DNA from: Lederbergia galactosidilytica
GTDB taxonomy: Bacteria > Bacillota > Bacilli > Bacillales > Bacillaceae_C
Assembly: GCF_017873565.1 (NCBI RefSeq)
Contig: NZ_JAGGKH010000005.1
Span: forward strand, 1-64,000
Length of the DNA stretch: 64,000 bases
Direction: 5' to 3'
Numbering within the stretch: the first letter of the stretch is position 1; each line of letters starts with the position of its first letter. Below are positions 1-9,890 of the stretch, piece after piece. Under the pieces are notes generated by a model. It made no database searches. It was not told the DNA's origin and was given only the letters and a program-made list of their open reading frames with translations. Both the position numbers and the translations under genes were made by a program.

Positions 1-93
1 GTCATCGTGTTCCGAAGCCCGAACAGGGCAGTTAAGCTCGCGCGCCGATGGTAATAAGGGGCTTCCCCTTGTGAGAGCAGGACGTTGCCAGGC
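1..93 (+). rRNA. rrf: 5S ribosomal RNA, 3' part (5' end outside window)
   Basis: The conserved 5S core is readable: a CGAACAGGGCAGTTAAGCTC-like stretch near 21-40, GCGCCGATGGTA, then GAGAGCAGGACG and a GCCAGGC-type 3' end at about 93. Roughly the first 20 nt of the gene lie before the window. In Bacillus an rrn operon commonly sits directly upstream of ctsR, which fits this position. The exact 3' end is estimated from the family, not measured. Confidence 0.9.
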
Positions 94-105
94 AAGCGAA
101 AGACA

Positions 106-126
106 TGGAAATCAAAATGATTTCCA
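106..126 (+). terminator. Possible rrn terminator hairpin
   Basis: Perfect 9-bp inverted repeat TGGAAATCA-aaa-TGATTTCCA just after 5S rRNA. It is AT-rich, the loop is only 3 nt, and the following T-tract (acccttttgc) is weak, so it is a poor intrinsic terminator on its own. Confidence 0.3.
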
Positions 127-194
127 ACCCTTTTGCTATTCATACAGGATAATTCTATGAAAAAGAGCCATAAATACTCTCCTTATCGTTTCTA

Positions 195-596
195 TTACGC
201 CATGGTTGGCGTTTTCCATGTCCAGCTGGCCAGCTTCTCAAGATTTAGGCAGCAAAAGTCAGCATCGCCTGGATGGACATTTTTTTAAGTCCCCTGAGGG
301 TTGTCCATCGTAGGCCTTGCTTTTCTTTTGCATCGGCAAAGACACGCTCAATTGTCTCTTTACGCTTCCCTTCTATTTCTTTGATTTTATGATTGTGACG
401 TAACTCCTCAGCTACATCCAAGTAATCTTGCCTGATATGACGTTGAATCATCTTTTGGTGATTCATACTCTCTGTGCATTGGCTGATCACTTAATGGATA
501 GATAAAGGAGAAATCAATAGCCGCATCCAGTTTGCGCACCAGATGGTCGTGAGAAACCAACTGCTCAATTGTCAGCATTTCCAGGTTCGCGTTCAT
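195..596 (-). pseudogene. IS1182-family transposase remnant, internally deleted and frameshifted
   Basis: On the minus strand the N-terminal start MNANLEMLTIEQLV...KLDAAIDFSFIYPL (596 down to about 490) is joined almost directly to the family's C-terminal end (QCTES-NHQKMIQRH, then KRKETIERVFADAKEKQG and RWTTLRGLKK, about 480-245). IS1182 transposases are around 450 aa, so some 300 central residues, including most of the DDE core, are missing. A 1-nt frameshift after LTFAA (near 245) separates the last residues; the tail LNLEKLASWTWKTP continues in another frame to a stop at 195-197. The two parts also lie in different frames at the junction. It cannot encode an active enzyme. No terminal inverted repeats or target duplication were identified. 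Confidence 0.85.
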
Positions 597-651
597 TAAT
601 TTGATTCTTCGTCATCATATCTATCACTTCATTCAGTTAATAGGAAACACC

Positions 652-693
652 GTTGATTGGAGCGGAAAGCGTCCGCTCGCAGCGGAAATCAAC
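652..693. repeat. Short palindromic element (GTTGATT...AATCAAC)
   Basis: GTTGATT and AATCAAC arms (7 bp) enclose AGCGGA-aagcg-TCCGCT plus a second AGCGGA copy. The flanks gttgattggagcgga / agcggaaatcaac resemble a longer GC-rich repeat I remember as dispersed in many Bacillus genomes, here apparently in a shortened form. The repeat assignment is from memory; the palindrome is visible. Confidence 0.5.
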
Positions 694-732
694 CTTTTTA
701 GCTTTATCTCTATTTTAAAAGAAAAAAACAGT

Positions 733-763
733 AGACACCCTTGTGAAGAGTGTGTCTTTTTTA
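733..763 (+). terminator. Intrinsic terminator-like hairpin
   Basis: AGACAC...GTGTCT stem followed by TTTTTT and preceded by an A-run, so it could act in either direction. It may end the rrn transcript or the transposase remnant. No gene lies directly upstream of it on the plus strand except the rRNA. Confidence 0.5.
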
Positions 764-1025
764 TGTGCTTTTATGCGTTATATTGTTAATGTGATGCTCA
801 GTGAGCAGCGTTTAGATTTAGTAGTAGTAAAAGTTCGGCACTGTTATTCTATCGGTGACATAGGGCACTAAAGTTCTAGAATGCTTTTTATAAATTAGAA
901 TTATACATGAAGACGTTTTATTAATATGTGTGTCGCCCGCTTAGCGGGTGATCTATACTTCTTTGCTTTGTGGAGGATGTTTTGATCTTTATAATTGTGG
1001 CTAAAATATTGATAAAAGAAGACCG

Positions 1026-1055
1026 TTGCCTTTTTATTATCTTTTCATGTATAAT
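1026..1055 (+). promoter_or_regulatory. SigA-type promoter of the ctsR operon
   Basis: TTGCCT (1026-1031), 18-nt spacer, TATAAT (1050-1055). It lies 65 nt upstream of ctsR and directly before the CtsR operator. The interval 764-1025 shows no gene. Confidence 0.7.
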
Positions 1056-1057
1056 TA

Positions 1058-1074
1058 AGTCAAATATAGTCAAA
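1058..1074 (+). promoter_or_regulatory. CtsR operator (tandem heptads)
   Basis: AGTCAAA (1058-1064)-TAT-AGTCAAA (1068-1074) matches the known CtsR box consensus RGTCAAANANRGTCAAA. A further partial heptad AGTCAAT overlaps at 1074-1080. Its position just downstream of the -10 predicts repression by blocking the transcription start, meaning autoregulation of ctsR-mcsA-mcsB-clpC. Confidence 0.9.
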
Positions 1075-1119
1075 GTCAATGAGACGATGAGATAATAACC
1101 TAGGGAAGGAGGCGTGACA

Positions 1120-1581
1120 GTGAGGAATATATCGGATATTATTGAAAATTATTTAAAAAAAGTTTTGGAATTGAGTGAGAAAGAAATCGTTGAAATTAAA
1201 AGAAGTGAGGTTGCCGATAAATTTCAATGTGTCCCTTCCCAGATTAATTATGTAATTAATACACGTTTTACAATTGAACGTGGATATCTTGTAGAGAGTA
1301 AGCGGGGGGGAGGCGGCTACATTCGCATTTCTAAAGTCCGTTCACATGATAAATCCCATTTAATTGATCAACTATCTGCATTAACAGAAAGCCAAATTTC
1401 TCAGTCAAGTGCTCATGATATAATTCTTCGCCTATTAGAAGAAGGAATTGTGACGGAGAAAGAAGCAAGGTTGATGTTAAGTGTTGTTGATCGCTCTGTT
1501 ATCTACGTGGAACTTCCACTTCGTGATCAGTTAAGAGCTAGAATGCTAAAAGCGATGCTTCAAGCTATAAAATATGAATAG
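1120..1581 (+). CDS. ctsR: Transcriptional repressor of class III heat-shock genes CtsR
   Basis: A 153-aa DNA-binding repressor of clp genes. An N-terminal helix-turn-helix is followed by the wing with the thermosensing glycine loop (KRGGGG, residues about 61-66) and YIRI. The C-terminal half is the dimer/McsB-interaction domain. GTG at 1120 was chosen because AAGGAGG (1106-1112) lies 7 nt upstream and the protein then starts like family members (VRNISDIIE); an in-frame GTG at 1114 is only one base from that site. First gene of the ctsR-mcsA-mcsB-clpC operon, under its own operator. Confidence 0.96.
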   Translation: MRNISDIIENYLKKVLELSEKEIVEIKRSEVADKFQCVPSQINYVINTRFTIERGYLVESKRGGGGYIRISKVRSHDKSHLIDQLSALTESQISQSSAHDIILRLLEEGIVTEKEARLMLSVVDRSVIYVELPLRDQLRARMLKAMLQAIKYE

Positions 1582-1600
1582 ATGAAGGAAGGTGAGCGCA

Positions 1601-2149
1601 ATGATTTGCCAGGAATGTAAAGAGAGACCAGCTACATTGCATTTTACAAGAGTTGTAAACGGGGAAAAAACGACCATTCAGCTCTGTGAAAGGTGTGCTC
1701 AAGAAAAAGGAGAGTTATTTATGAATGAAGGCTCAGGGGCCTTTTCATTCAATGATTTATTGGCAGGTCTGTTAAATTTTGATTCAGCTGTAAAACAGGC
1801 TAAGCCAAATACTTCTCCTCCTGGTTCCATTCTTCAATGTGATGTTTGTAAAATGACTTATCAACAATTTATTAAAATTGGTCGATTTGGCTGTGCTCAC
1901 TGCTATGAAACATTCAGAGAACAATTAGCCCCCATATTAAAGAGACTTCATACTGGGAATATAGAACATGGAGGCAAGCTGCCAAAAAGAATTGGTGGTT
2001 CCCTTCATATCAAAAAGCAGGTGCAAAAACTTAAAGCAGAATTACAATCCCTAATTACGGATGAGGAATTTGAACAGGCGGCTAAAATACGGGATCAAAT
2101 CCGTTCCCTAGAAAAAAAATATCAAGACGAGGAGGGAAATCAAGGATGA
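1601..2149 (+). CDS. mcsA: McsA, activator of the McsB protein-arginine kinase
   Basis: 182 aa with zinc-binding Cys pairs at the N-terminus (C3/C6 and C29/C32), a second Cys set in the middle (CDVC and CAHC near residues 77-110), and a C-terminal UVR motif ([20 protein letters not shown]). Known role: metal- and stress-sensing partner that activates McsB and modulates CtsR. ATG 1601 was chosen because AAGGAAGGTG lies just upstream and the protein then begins MICQEC as in the family; an upstream in-frame GTG (1592) falls inside the ribosome binding site. Its stop overlaps the mcsB start by 4 nt, suggesting translational coupling. Confidence 0.95.
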   Translation: MICQECKERPATLHFTRVVNGEKTTIQLCERCAQEKGELFMNEGSGAFSFNDLLAGLLNFDSAVKQAKPNTSPPGSILQCDVCKMTYQQFIKIGRFGCAHCYETFREQLAPILKRLHTGNIEHGGKLPKRIGGSLHIKKQVQKLKAELQSLITDEEFEQAAKIRDQIRSLEKKYQDEEGNQG

Positions 2150-3219
2150 GTCTAGAAAGATTTCTTAATAAGGCCGTCAGCTCTTGGATGAGTGCAGAAG
2201 GACCGGAGGCAGATATTGTTCTTAGTTCCCGTATTCGGCTTGCAAGAAACTTAAGAAATTATAAATTTCCTACTTTGTTTGAAAATGAAGAGGCTAGGGA
2301 AATAGCAAGTAGATTAGCAGAAATGGTTCACTCCGGTTACCTCCAAGCTTATGAGGGTGTAGAATATCTACCAATAGAGCAATTAAAACAATTAGAAAAA
2401 AAGGTACTAGTGGAAAAGCACTTGATTAGTCCCCGTTTAGCTGGCGATTCACCTCATGGGGCAGTTATTTTATCAGAAAAAGAAGATCTGAGCATTATGA
2501 TCAATGAGGAAGATCATATCAGAATTCAGTGCTTATTCTCAGGACTTCAAATTAAGGAAGCTCTAGATAAGGCCAATGTGGTGGATGACATATTAGAAGA
2601 GCAATTTGATTATGCTTTTGATGAAAAACTCGGGTATTTGACTAGTTGTCCAACAAATGTAGGCACAGGTTTGCGAGCATCCGTAATGGTACACTTACCT
2701 GCTTTAGTTTTAACAAGGCAGATGTCTCGAATTGTGCCAGCTATCAACCAACTTGGCCTCGTTGTAAGAGGGATTTATGGGGAAGGAACAGAAGCATTAG
2801 GAAACATATTCCAAATTTCCAATCAAATTACATTAGGTAAATCAGAGGAAGATATTGTAGATGATTTAGTAAGCATTGTTCAGCAAATTATTACACAGGA
2901 AAGGGCTGCTAGGAAAGCATTACTCAAAACATCAAACATACAATTAGAGGATAGAGTGTTTCGCTCCTATGGAATTTTGGCAAATAGTCGGGTAATTGAA
3001 ACAAAAGAAGCGAGTGAACGTTTATCTGATGTACGATTGGGCATAGATTTAGGATATATTAAACATTTATCAAGAAATATATTAAATGAATTAATGATTT
3101 TAACACAACCAGGCTTTCTTCAACAATATGAAGGTGGCCCATTACGACCTATTGAACGAGATATGAAAAGGGCTTCCTTTATCAGAGAACGATTAAAAAT
3201 GGAAGAGAAGGATAGTTAG
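2146..3219 (+). CDS. mcsB: Protein-arginine kinase McsB
   Basis: 357 aa, a phosphagen-kinase fold that phosphorylates arginine residues on CtsR and on client proteins to mark them for ClpCP. Visible family features are [13 protein letters not shown] near residues 25-38 (nucleotide and Arg binding), the NEEDHIRIQ acidic motif near residues 121-129, and the [14 protein letters not shown] segment with the conserved Cys. AGGAGG lies upstream of ATG 2146. Length agrees with Bacillus McsB (about 360 aa). Third gene of the operon. Confidence 0.96.
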   Translation: MSLERFLNKAVSSWMSAEGPEADIVLSSRIRLARNLRNYKFPTLFENEEAREIASRLAEMVHSGYLQAYEGVEYLPIEQLKQLEKKVLVEKHLISPRLAGDSPHGAVILSEKEDLSIMINEEDHIRIQCLFSGLQIKEALDKANVVDDILEEQFDYAFDEKLGYLTSCPTNVGTGLRASVMVHLPALVLTRQMSRIVPAINQLGLVVRGIYGEGTEALGNIFQISNQITLGKSEEDIVDDLVSIVQQIITQERAARKALLKTSNIQLEDRVFRSYGILANSRVIETKEASERLSDVRLGIDLGYIKHLSRNILNELMILTQPGFLQQYEGGPLRPIERDMKRASFIRERLKMEEKDS

Positions 3220-3230
3220 GAGGAGATTAT

Positions 3231-5666
3231 ATGATGTTTGGGCGTTTCACAGAAAGAGCACAGAAGGTATTAGCTTTATCCCAAGAGGAGGCATTACGTC
3301 TTGGACATAGCAATATTGGAACGGAACATATATTGTTAGGTTTAGTCAGAGAAGGGGAAGGGATTGCAGCTAAGGCATTGTATGGACTTGCATTAAGCCC
3401 TGAAAAGATTCAAAAGGAAGTGGAGAATCTAATTGGTAGGGGAAATGAACAATCTCAAAACTTGCACTATACACCCCGCGCAAAAAAAGTAATTGAATTA
3501 TCGATGGATGAGGCCAGAAAATTAGGTCACTCCTATGTAGGAACAGAACATATATTGTTAGGCTTGATTCGAGAAGGAGAAGGTGTAGCAGCTCGAGTAT
3601 TGACTAATTTAGGTGTCAGCTTAAATAAGGCTCGGCAACAAGTTCTGCAATTACTAGGAAATAATGAAGCCAATGCTCATGGTACCAGTTCTTCTTCTAG
3701 TGCGAATACCCCAACACTTGATAGTTTGGCCCGTGATCTAACTGCAATCGCAAAAGAGGGAACGCTTGACCCGGTTATAGGCCGAAGTAAGGAAATCCAA
3801 AGAGTCATTGAAGTCTTAAGTAGAAGAACAAAGAATAATCCAGTACTTATAGGAGAGCCAGGTGTAGGTAAGACAGCCATTGCTGAGGGGCTTGCCCAAC
3901 AAATTATTCAAAATGAAGTACCGGAAATTCTTAGAGAGAAACGTGTCATGACTTTAGATATGGGTACGGTAGTAGCTGGTACCAAATATCGAGGTGAATT
4001 TGAAGATCGTTTAAAAAAGGTGATGGATGAAATTCGCCAGGCAGGTAATATTATTTTATTCATTGACGAACTTCATACGTTAATCGGTGCGGGGGGAGCA
4101 GAAGGGGCTATTGATGCTTCAAATATTCTGAAACCATCCCTTGCCCGTGGGGAACTACAATGTATTGGTGCTACCACACTAGACGAATACCGCAAATATA
4201 TCGAAAAGGATGCGGCTCTGGAAAGACGATTCCAACCTATTCAAGTTGATGAACCGACTATTGAAGAGTCTATCCAAATATTGGAAGGTCTTCGCGATCG
4301 TTATGAAGCCCATCATCGTGTTACGATTACAGATGAGGCGATTGAAGCAGCTGTTCAACTATCTGATCGTTACATTTCTGATCGATTCTTACCAGATAAA
4401 GCAATTGATCTGATTGATGAGGCTGGCTCCAAAGTAAGACTTCGTTCTTATACAACGCCGCCAAATCTTAAAGAACTTGAAATAAAACTTGAAACAACTC
4501 GTAAAGAAAAAGATGCAGCTGTTCAAAGTCAGGAATTTGAAAAGGCCGCTTCCCTACGTGATACAGAACAGCGACTTCGTGAAAAGCTCGATAAAACGAA
4601 GAAAACCTGGAAGGAAAAGCAGGGCCAAGAAAACAGTGAAGTAACGGTGGAAGATATAGCCCAAGTTGTATCCAGTTGGACGGGGGTGCCTGTTTCAAAA
4701 ATTGCTGCTACTGAAACGGAAAAACTTCTGAAACTTGAAGAAATCCTCCACTCTAGAGTGATTGGGCAAGAAGAGGCAGTGAAAGCTGTAGCGAAAGCTG
4801 TTAGACGGGCAAGAGCTGGCTTAAAGGATCCAAAAAGACCAATTGGTTCTTTTATTTTCTTAGGACCTACAGGTGTCGGAAAGACAGAGTTAGGAAGAAC
4901 CCTTGCTGAAGCCATGTTTGGTGATGAGGATGCGATGATCCGTATTGATATGTCGGAATATATGGAGAAGCATTCGACTTCGCGACTTGTCGGTTCACCT
5001 CCAGGATATGTTGGATTTGAAGAGGGAGGCCAGCTAACGGAGAAGGTTAGAAGAAAACCATACTCGGTCATATTGCTCGACGAAATTGAGAAGGCACATC
5101 CTGATGTATTTAATATTTTACTTCAAGTCCTTGAGGATGGGCGGTTAACTGATTCAAAGGGAAGAACGGTTGACTTCCGTAATACAATTTTAATTCTAAC
5201 TTCGAATGTTGGAGCAGAAGCGTTAAGAGGAAATAAATATGTCGGTTTTAGTATCCAAGACGGAGAGCAAGACTATAAGGATATGAAAAATAAGGTGATG
5301 GAAGAACTGAAAAGGGCTTTCCGTCCAGAATTTTTAAATCGGATTGATGAAACGATCGTCTTCCATGCTTTAGAAAAGCCACAGTTAAAAGAAATTGTCA
5401 CTTTACTGGCAGATCAACTCGTCAAGCGTTTGGAAGAACAAAATATGCATCTTGAGATAACAGAAGCAGCAAAAGATAAGATAACTGAGGAAGGATTTGA
5501 TCCTGAATACGGTGCAAGACCGTTAAGAAGAGCAATTCAGAAATTAGTTGAAGATCGTTTATCGGAAGAATTACTAAAAGGAGCAATAGCTCCAGGACAA
5601 CATGTTTTAGTGGATGTAGAAAATGGAGAATTAACGGTTAAAACAACAGAAAAAACTGTTTCTTAG
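3231..5666 (+). CDS. clpC: ATP-dependent Clp protease ATPase subunit ClpC
   Basis: 811-aa AAA+ unfoldase partner of ClpP. Order: two Clp_N repeats (residues 1-145), AAA domain 1 with Walker A GEPGVGKT, a coiled middle region with a UVR-like [13 protein letters not shown] motif where McsA/MecA-type adaptors act, AAA domain 2 with GPTGVGKT, and the Clp_D2-small domain. Start [14 protein letters not shown] at 3231 after AGGAGATTAT. Last gene of the ctsR operon; a strong terminator follows. Confidence 0.97.
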   Translation: MMFGRFTERAQKVLALSQEEALRLGHSNIGTEHILLGLVREGEGIAAKALYGLALSPEKIQKEVENLIGRGNEQSQNLHYTPRAKKVIELSMDEARKLGHSYVGTEHILLGLIREGEGVAARVLTNLGVSLNKARQQVLQLLGNNEANAHGTSSSSSANTPTLDSLARDLTAIAKEGTLDPVIGRSKEIQRVIEVLSRRTKNNPVLIGEPGVGKTAIAEGLAQQIIQNEVPEILREKRVMTLDMGTVVAGTKYRGEFEDRLKKVMDEIRQAGNIILFIDELHTLIGAGGAEGAIDASNILKPSLARGELQCIGATTLDEYRKYIEKDAALERRFQPIQVDEPTIEESIQILEGLRDRYEAHHRVTITDEAIEAAVQLSDRYISDRFLPDKAIDLIDEAGSKVRLRSYTTPPNLKELEIKLETTRKEKDAAVQSQEFEKAASLRDTEQRLREKLDKTKKTWKEKQGQENSEVTVEDIAQVVSSWTGVPVSKIAATETEKLLKLEEILHSRVIGQEEAVKAVAKAVRRARAGLKDPKRPIGSFIFLGPTGVGKTELGRTLAEAMFGDEDAMIRIDMSEYMEKHSTSRLVGSPPGYVGFEEGGQLTEKVRRKPYSVILLDEIEKAHPDVFNILLQVLEDGRLTDSKGRTVDFRNTILILTSNVGAEALRGNKYVGFSIQDGEQDYKDMKNKVMEELKRAFRPEFLNRIDETIVFHALEKPQLKEIVTLLADQLVKRLEEQNMHLEITEAAKDKITEEGFDPEYGARPLRRAIQKLVEDRLSEELLKGAIAPGQHVLVDVENGELTVKTTEKTVS

Positions 5667-5726
5667 AAGCTAATAACAGTTTCATTCACAAAAAGTAGTT
5701 TGCACACCGCTCCCGATATTACCAAA

Positions 5727-5765
5727 AAACGGGGTACAGTACGTTGAAAGTACCCCGTTTCTTTA
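5727..5765 (+). terminator. Terminator of the ctsR-mcsA-mcsB-clpC operon
   Basis: AAACGGGGTAC (5727-5737) pairs perfectly with GTACCCCGTTT (5750-5760), 11 bp, followed by a T-rich tail. This separates clpC from radA, which in B. subtilis are read together. Confidence 0.85.
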
Positions 5766-6015
5766 TAGGTTTTATTACTTATGTAATACGAAAACATACT
5801 AAATGGTATCTATTATGAAAAACTTAAAGCATCCTATTTAAAATCTAAAGGCTTATGGCCCTTCTTTTAGAATAGAAGAGTATCATACAGTTGCAGAGCC
5901 TGGCTCGGGAACATGAGAATGCTCAGTTTTTAGCATACGTAAATCTCAACAGGATGTTGGTAAAAACAGACTCCAGCTATCCTTTAAAATTTAGATTATA
6001 GAGAAGGGGAAATGG
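5766..6015 (+). other. Intergenic region before radA, no gene found
   Basis: 250 AT-rich bases between the clpC terminator and radA. No convincing ORF, tRNA or repeat was seen. radA must be transcribed from a promoter here, but no clear TTGACA/TATAAT pair stands out. Confidence 0.5.
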
Positions 6016-7386
6016 ATGGCCAAGAAAAAAACAAAGTATATATGTCAATCTTGTGGATACGAATCTGCAAAGTGGATGGGGCGTTGCCCAGGGTGTGGGG
6101 AATGGAATCAGATGGTTGAAGAAGTCGATATAGTTGGTAAGCAACCAAGGCACTCATTTCAGCATACAGATCCAAGTCATCAATCGAAGGCGACTGCGAT
6201 TACTTCCATTGAAACGAAAAGAGAACCAAGGGTTACGACGGAAATGAAAGAATTAAATCGTGTTTTGGGTGGGGGAGTTGTTGCAGGATCCCTTGTTTTA
6301 ATCGGTGGTGACCCAGGGATCGGTAAGTCAACTTTACTGCTTCAAGTATCCGCTCAGCTAGCAAAAACAGAACAAAAGGTATTGTATATTTCTGGGGAAG
6401 AATCAATTAGGCAAACAAAATTGCGAGCAGACCGATTGCACGTTTCTTCGCCAGAACTTTATATTTATGCAGAAACTAACTTAGAAGCGATTCATTTAAC
6501 TATTGATGAAATTTCACCGCAATTTGTAGTGATAGACTCGATTCAAACCGTCTATCATCCTGAGGTAACATCTGCTCCAGGAAGTGTATCTCAAGTACGT
6601 GAATGTACGTCAGAGTTGATGAGAATCGCGAAGACAAAAGGGATTGCCATTTTCATAGTTGGACATGTAACAAAAGAGGGAGCTATAGCAGGACCACGAT
6701 TGCTAGAACATATGGTTGATACTGTTTTATACTTTGAGGGTGAGCGGCATCACACATATAGAATTTTACGGGCTGTGAAGAATCGCTTTGGATCTACAAA
6801 TGAAATGGGCATTTTTGAAATGAAAGAATCTGGACTTACGGAAGTGGAAAATCCTTCGGAAATTTTCCTTGAAGAACGCTCAAAAGGAGCATCAGGCTCG
6901 ACAGTAGTCGCTTCTATGGAAGGCACAAGACCAGTATTAGTTGAGATTCAAGCTCTGATTTCACCAACTAGTTTTGGGAATCCGCGCCGAATGGCAACAG
7001 GGATTGATCATAATCGTGTCTCGTTATTAATGGCTGTGTTAGAAAAACGGGTAGGATTATTATTGCAAAATCAAGATGCCTATTTAAAAGCGGCCGGTGG
7101 TGTGAAATTGGATGAACCTGCGATTGATTTAGCAGTTGCGATTAGCATTGCTTCTAGTTTTCGTGATCAACCTACTAAGGCAACAGATTGTATGATAGGA
7201 GAGGTTGGTTTAACAGGGGAAGTCCGTCGTGTTTCGAGAATTGAACAAAGGGTGCAAGAAGCAGCAAAATTAGGCTTTGAACGAATTATTATCCCTGAAA
7301 ATAATTTAGGTGGTTGGACCATTCCGAGTGGAGTGGAAGTTATCGGTGTGAAGACGGTCGGAGAGGCTTTACAAAGAATATTTTAG
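6016..7386 (+). CDS. radA: DNA repair protein RadA
   Basis: 456 aa, a RecA-like branch-migration protein in recombination repair. An N-terminal zinc ribbon (C10/C13 and C24/C27: YICQSCG, CPGCGEW) is followed by a RecA-type ATPase with Walker [11 protein letters not shown], the RadA-specific KNRFGSTNE motif, and a C-terminal Lon-protease-like domain. The start [14 protein letters not shown] follows GAAGGGGAAATG. The expected downstream neighbour disA is missing: the next gene, yacL, begins 120 nt later. Confidence 0.97.
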   Translation: MAKKKTKYICQSCGYESAKWMGRCPGCGEWNQMVEEVDIVGKQPRHSFQHTDPSHQSKATAITSIETKREPRVTTEMKELNRVLGGGVVAGSLVLIGGDPGIGKSTLLLQVSAQLAKTEQKVLYISGEESIRQTKLRADRLHVSSPELYIYAETNLEAIHLTIDEISPQFVVIDSIQTVYHPEVTSAPGSVSQVRECTSELMRIAKTKGIAIFIVGHVTKEGAIAGPRLLEHMVDTVLYFEGERHHTYRILRAVKNRFGSTNEMGIFEMKESGLTEVENPSEIFLEERSKGASGSTVVASMEGTRPVLVEIQALISPTSFGNPRRMATGIDHNRVSLLMAVLEKRVGLLLQNQDAYLKAAGGVKLDEPAIDLAVAISIASSFRDQPTKATDCMIGEVGLTGEVRRVSRIEQRVQEAAKLGFERIIIPENNLGGWTIPSGVEVIGVKTVGEALQRIF

Positions 7387-7506
7387 GCGTTGAAATCTTT
7401 GTTTTATAGAAAACGGAAGGAATGGATGGGGTTCATGGGAGGAATACAGAACTTTTGGGTTTTAAAGCGTGCTTATTGTTTATAATGATTAAAAGGAGGT
7501 GAATTT

Positions 7507-8604
7507 ATGTTAAAGAGAATCGTGCAAGCCTGCATTTTACTGTTAGGTGGGACACTGGGAATTTTCCTGTTGCCCTTATTACTAAATTTAATCAATTTGG
7601 ATCATGTCGTTTTAATTAATAATCCGTATATAACAGCTTTACTTGGTGCTATTATTTTTTATCTTATTACTTTTTGGACAGTCAATCCGATTGTAAATTT
7701 TGTAAAGCGAATTGAGGATGTGCTTGTAAAGGCCCCAATTACGGATATATTATTCGGTAGTCTCGGTCTGGGTTCTGGCTTATTACTTGCTTTTTTGATG
7801 GGTCTTGCGATTAATCAAATGCAAATTCCTATTCTTGATACGTTTGTTCCAATCCTATTAACTTTATTACTTGGGTATCTCGGTTTTCAAGTTGGTTTTA
7901 AGAAACGCGATGAATTGACTAGTTTCTTCTCTCAGAACCGGGGAGCGAAAAAACGAGGAGAGGAAAACCAAGAAGCAAAAAATGAACAATCTTCCAGTCG
8001 TATGAAAATTTTGGATACAAGTGTTATAATCGATGGAAGGATTGCAGATATTTGCCAAACAGGCTTTTTAGACGGTATTATTGTGATTCCTCTTTTTGTA
8101 TTAGAAGAATTACAGCATATTGCGGATTCATCGGATTCACTAAAACGCAATCGGGGAAGACGTGGTCTAGATATATTAAATCGCATCCAAAAAGAAGTTA
8201 ATATCAATGTGGAAATGTATGAGGGAGACTTTGAAGATATCCAGGAAGTGGACAGCAAATTAGTTAAACTTGCGAAGCTTATGGATGGAACAGTTGTAAC
8301 TAATGATTTCAATCTAAACAAAGTCTGTGAATTTCAAAATGTGAAAGTATTAAATATTAATGATTTAGCTAATGCTGTAAAACCCGTCGTACTTCCTGGA
8401 GAAGAATTAAATGTTCAAGTGATTAAAGACGGAAAAGAGTATAACCAAGGTGTTGCTTATTTAGATGATGGCACCATGATTGTTGTCGAAGAAGGTAGAA
8501 ATTATATCGGAAAAAGAATAGATGTAATTGTCACAAGTGTTTTGCAAACTTCCGCAGGGAGAATGATTTTTGCAAAGCCAAAATTAATGGAGACGGCATT
8601 GTAA
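7507..8604 (+). CDS. yacL: PIN/TRAM-domain membrane protein YacL
   Basis: 365 aa. Four N-terminal hydrophobic segments (about residues 5-25, 40-60, 75-102 and 107-127) anchor it in the membrane. A cytoplasmic PIN domain ([14 protein letters not shown], later [14 protein letters not shown]) supplies putative RNase acidic residues, and a C-terminal TRAM domain (about residues 300-355) is predicted to bind RNA. Ribosome binding site AAAAGGAGGTGAATTT. Cellular substrate is not established. It normally sits next to disA, which is absent here. Confidence 0.93.
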   Translation: MLKRIVQACILLLGGTLGIFLLPLLLNLINLDHVVLINNPYITALLGAIIFYLITFWTVNPIVNFVKRIEDVLVKAPITDILFGSLGLGSGLLLAFLMGLAINQMQIPILDTFVPILLTLLLGYLGFQVGFKKRDELTSFFSQNRGAKKRGEENQEAKNEQSSSRMKILDTSVIIDGRIADICQTGFLDGIIVIPLFVLEELQHIADSSDSLKRNRGRRGLDILNRIQKEVNINVEMYEGDFEDIQEVDSKLVKLAKLMDGTVVTNDFNLNKVCEFQNVKVLNINDLANAVKPVVLPGEELNVQVIKDGKEYNQGVAYLDDGTMIVVEEGRNYIGKRIDVIVTSVLQTSAGRMIFAKPKLMETAL

Positions 8605-8623
8605 GACAGGGGATTATAAAGCG

Positions 8624-9307
8624 ATGAATTATCAAGTAATCATTCCAGCTGCTGGATTAGGAAAGAGAATGGGTGCTGAGATTAATAAACTTCTTCTAGA
8701 ATTAGAAGGTCAACCCATAATTTTGCATACATTAGATCTATTTATTCAGGATTCGAAGTGCAAAAGGATTATATTAGTGATCAATCCAAGTGACCAAAAG
8801 TTTTTTGATCGTCATTTGCAAAAGGACCAGTGGAAGAAGATTATCCTTGCTGATGGGGGAGAAGAACGCCAGTATAGCGTCTTAAACGGCTTAAAAGTAG
8901 CGGATCCCGAAGGCGTAATTCTTGTTCATGATGGAGCCCGCCCCTTTGTTAAAAAGGCTGTTATTGCTCGGTTGGTACAATCTGCTGTTCAGAACGGAGC
9001 GGCTATAGCGGCCGTTCCGGTCAAAGATACGATTAAAAAAACGGAAGGTCTTCATGTGGTTGAAACCATTGATCGCTCTAGCTTGTGGCAAGTTCAAACC
9101 CCACAAGCTTTTCGTTTTTCACTTCTATATCAAGCACATATGCAGGCCCAAAATGATCAGTTCCTTGGTACAGATGACGCTTCCCTTGTGGAGCGAATGG
9201 GGCATTCCGTTCAAATTGTTCAGAGCGATTATGATAATATTAAATTGACTACACCAGAGGATCTTTTTTTTGCCAAGGCAATTATTGACAAATTTCGTAA
9301 AAGTTAA
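8624..9307 (+). CDS. ispD: 2-C-methyl-D-erythritol 4-phosphate cytidylyltransferase
   Basis: 227 aa. Makes CDP-ME from MEP and CTP in the non-mevalonate isoprenoid pathway. The nucleotide-binding signature PAAGLGKRMG is at residues about 8-17, VHDGARPFV near 102-110, and TDDASLVE near 181. Length is typical. 19 nt after yacL and 24 nt before ispF, so the two pathway genes are probably co-transcribed. Confidence 0.95.
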   Translation: MNYQVIIPAAGLGKRMGAEINKLLLELEGQPIILHTLDLFIQDSKCKRIILVINPSDQKFFDRHLQKDQWKKIILADGGEERQYSVLNGLKVADPEGVILVHDGARPFVKKAVIARLVQSAVQNGAAIAAVPVKDTIKKTEGLHVVETIDRSSLWQVQTPQAFRFSLLYQAHMQAQNDQFLGTDDASLVERMGHSVQIVQSDYDNIKLTTPEDLFFAKAIIDKFRKS

Positions 9308-9331
9308 TGGATAAAGGAAGAGGGAGAAGAC

Positions 9332-9811
9332 ATGTTTAGAATCGGACAAGGATTTGATGTCCATCAATTCGCGGAGGATCGCCCACTTATTATCGGGGGC
9401 ATCACTATTCCACATGAAAAAGGGCTAATAGGTCATTCAGATGCTGACGTTTTATTACATACAATAGCGGATGCGTGTTTAGGCGCAATTGGTGAAGGGG
9501 ATATTGGCCATCACTTTCCTGATACGGACCCGAATTTTAAGGATGCGGATTCGGCAAAATTGTTGGAGCAGGTATGGAAGATTGTGACTGATCACGGGTA
9601 TACACTCGTCAATCTTGATTGTACAATTATGGCGCAAAAGCCAAAGATGGCGCCTCATATTGGGAAGATGAAAAAGCGAATTGCTCAATTGCTAGAAGCT
9701 CGTGAAGAACAAATTAATGTCAAAGCTACTACAACGGAAACACTTGGATTTGTTGGAAGAGAAGAAGGGATTGCTACCATGGCGGTTGCTCTTCTACAAA
9801 GAAAGTCATAA
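9332..9811 (+). CDS. ispF: 2-C-methyl-D-erythritol 2,4-cyclodiphosphate synthase
   Basis: 159 aa. Converts CDP-ME 2-phosphate to MEcPP. Zinc ligands are seen in GFDVHQF (D8, H10) and in the [11 protein letters not shown] motif; [11 protein letters not shown] and [14 protein letters not shown] complete the active site. GGAAGAGGGAGA lies upstream of ATG. Paired with ispD. Confidence 0.96.
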   Translation: MFRIGQGFDVHQFAEDRPLIIGGITIPHEKGLIGHSDADVLLHTIADACLGAIGEGDIGHHFPDTDPNFKDADSAKLLEQVWKIVTDHGYTLVNLDCTIMAQKPKMAPHIGKMKKRIAQLLEAREEQINVKATTTETLGFVGREEGIATMAVALLQRKS

Positions 9812-9890
9812 AATAAAAAAGGATCTTAGGCTAACACCTTGTTGGCCCAAAAATGAATTTGTGAAATTTAGTCTTTAGGAGGCATGCAGG

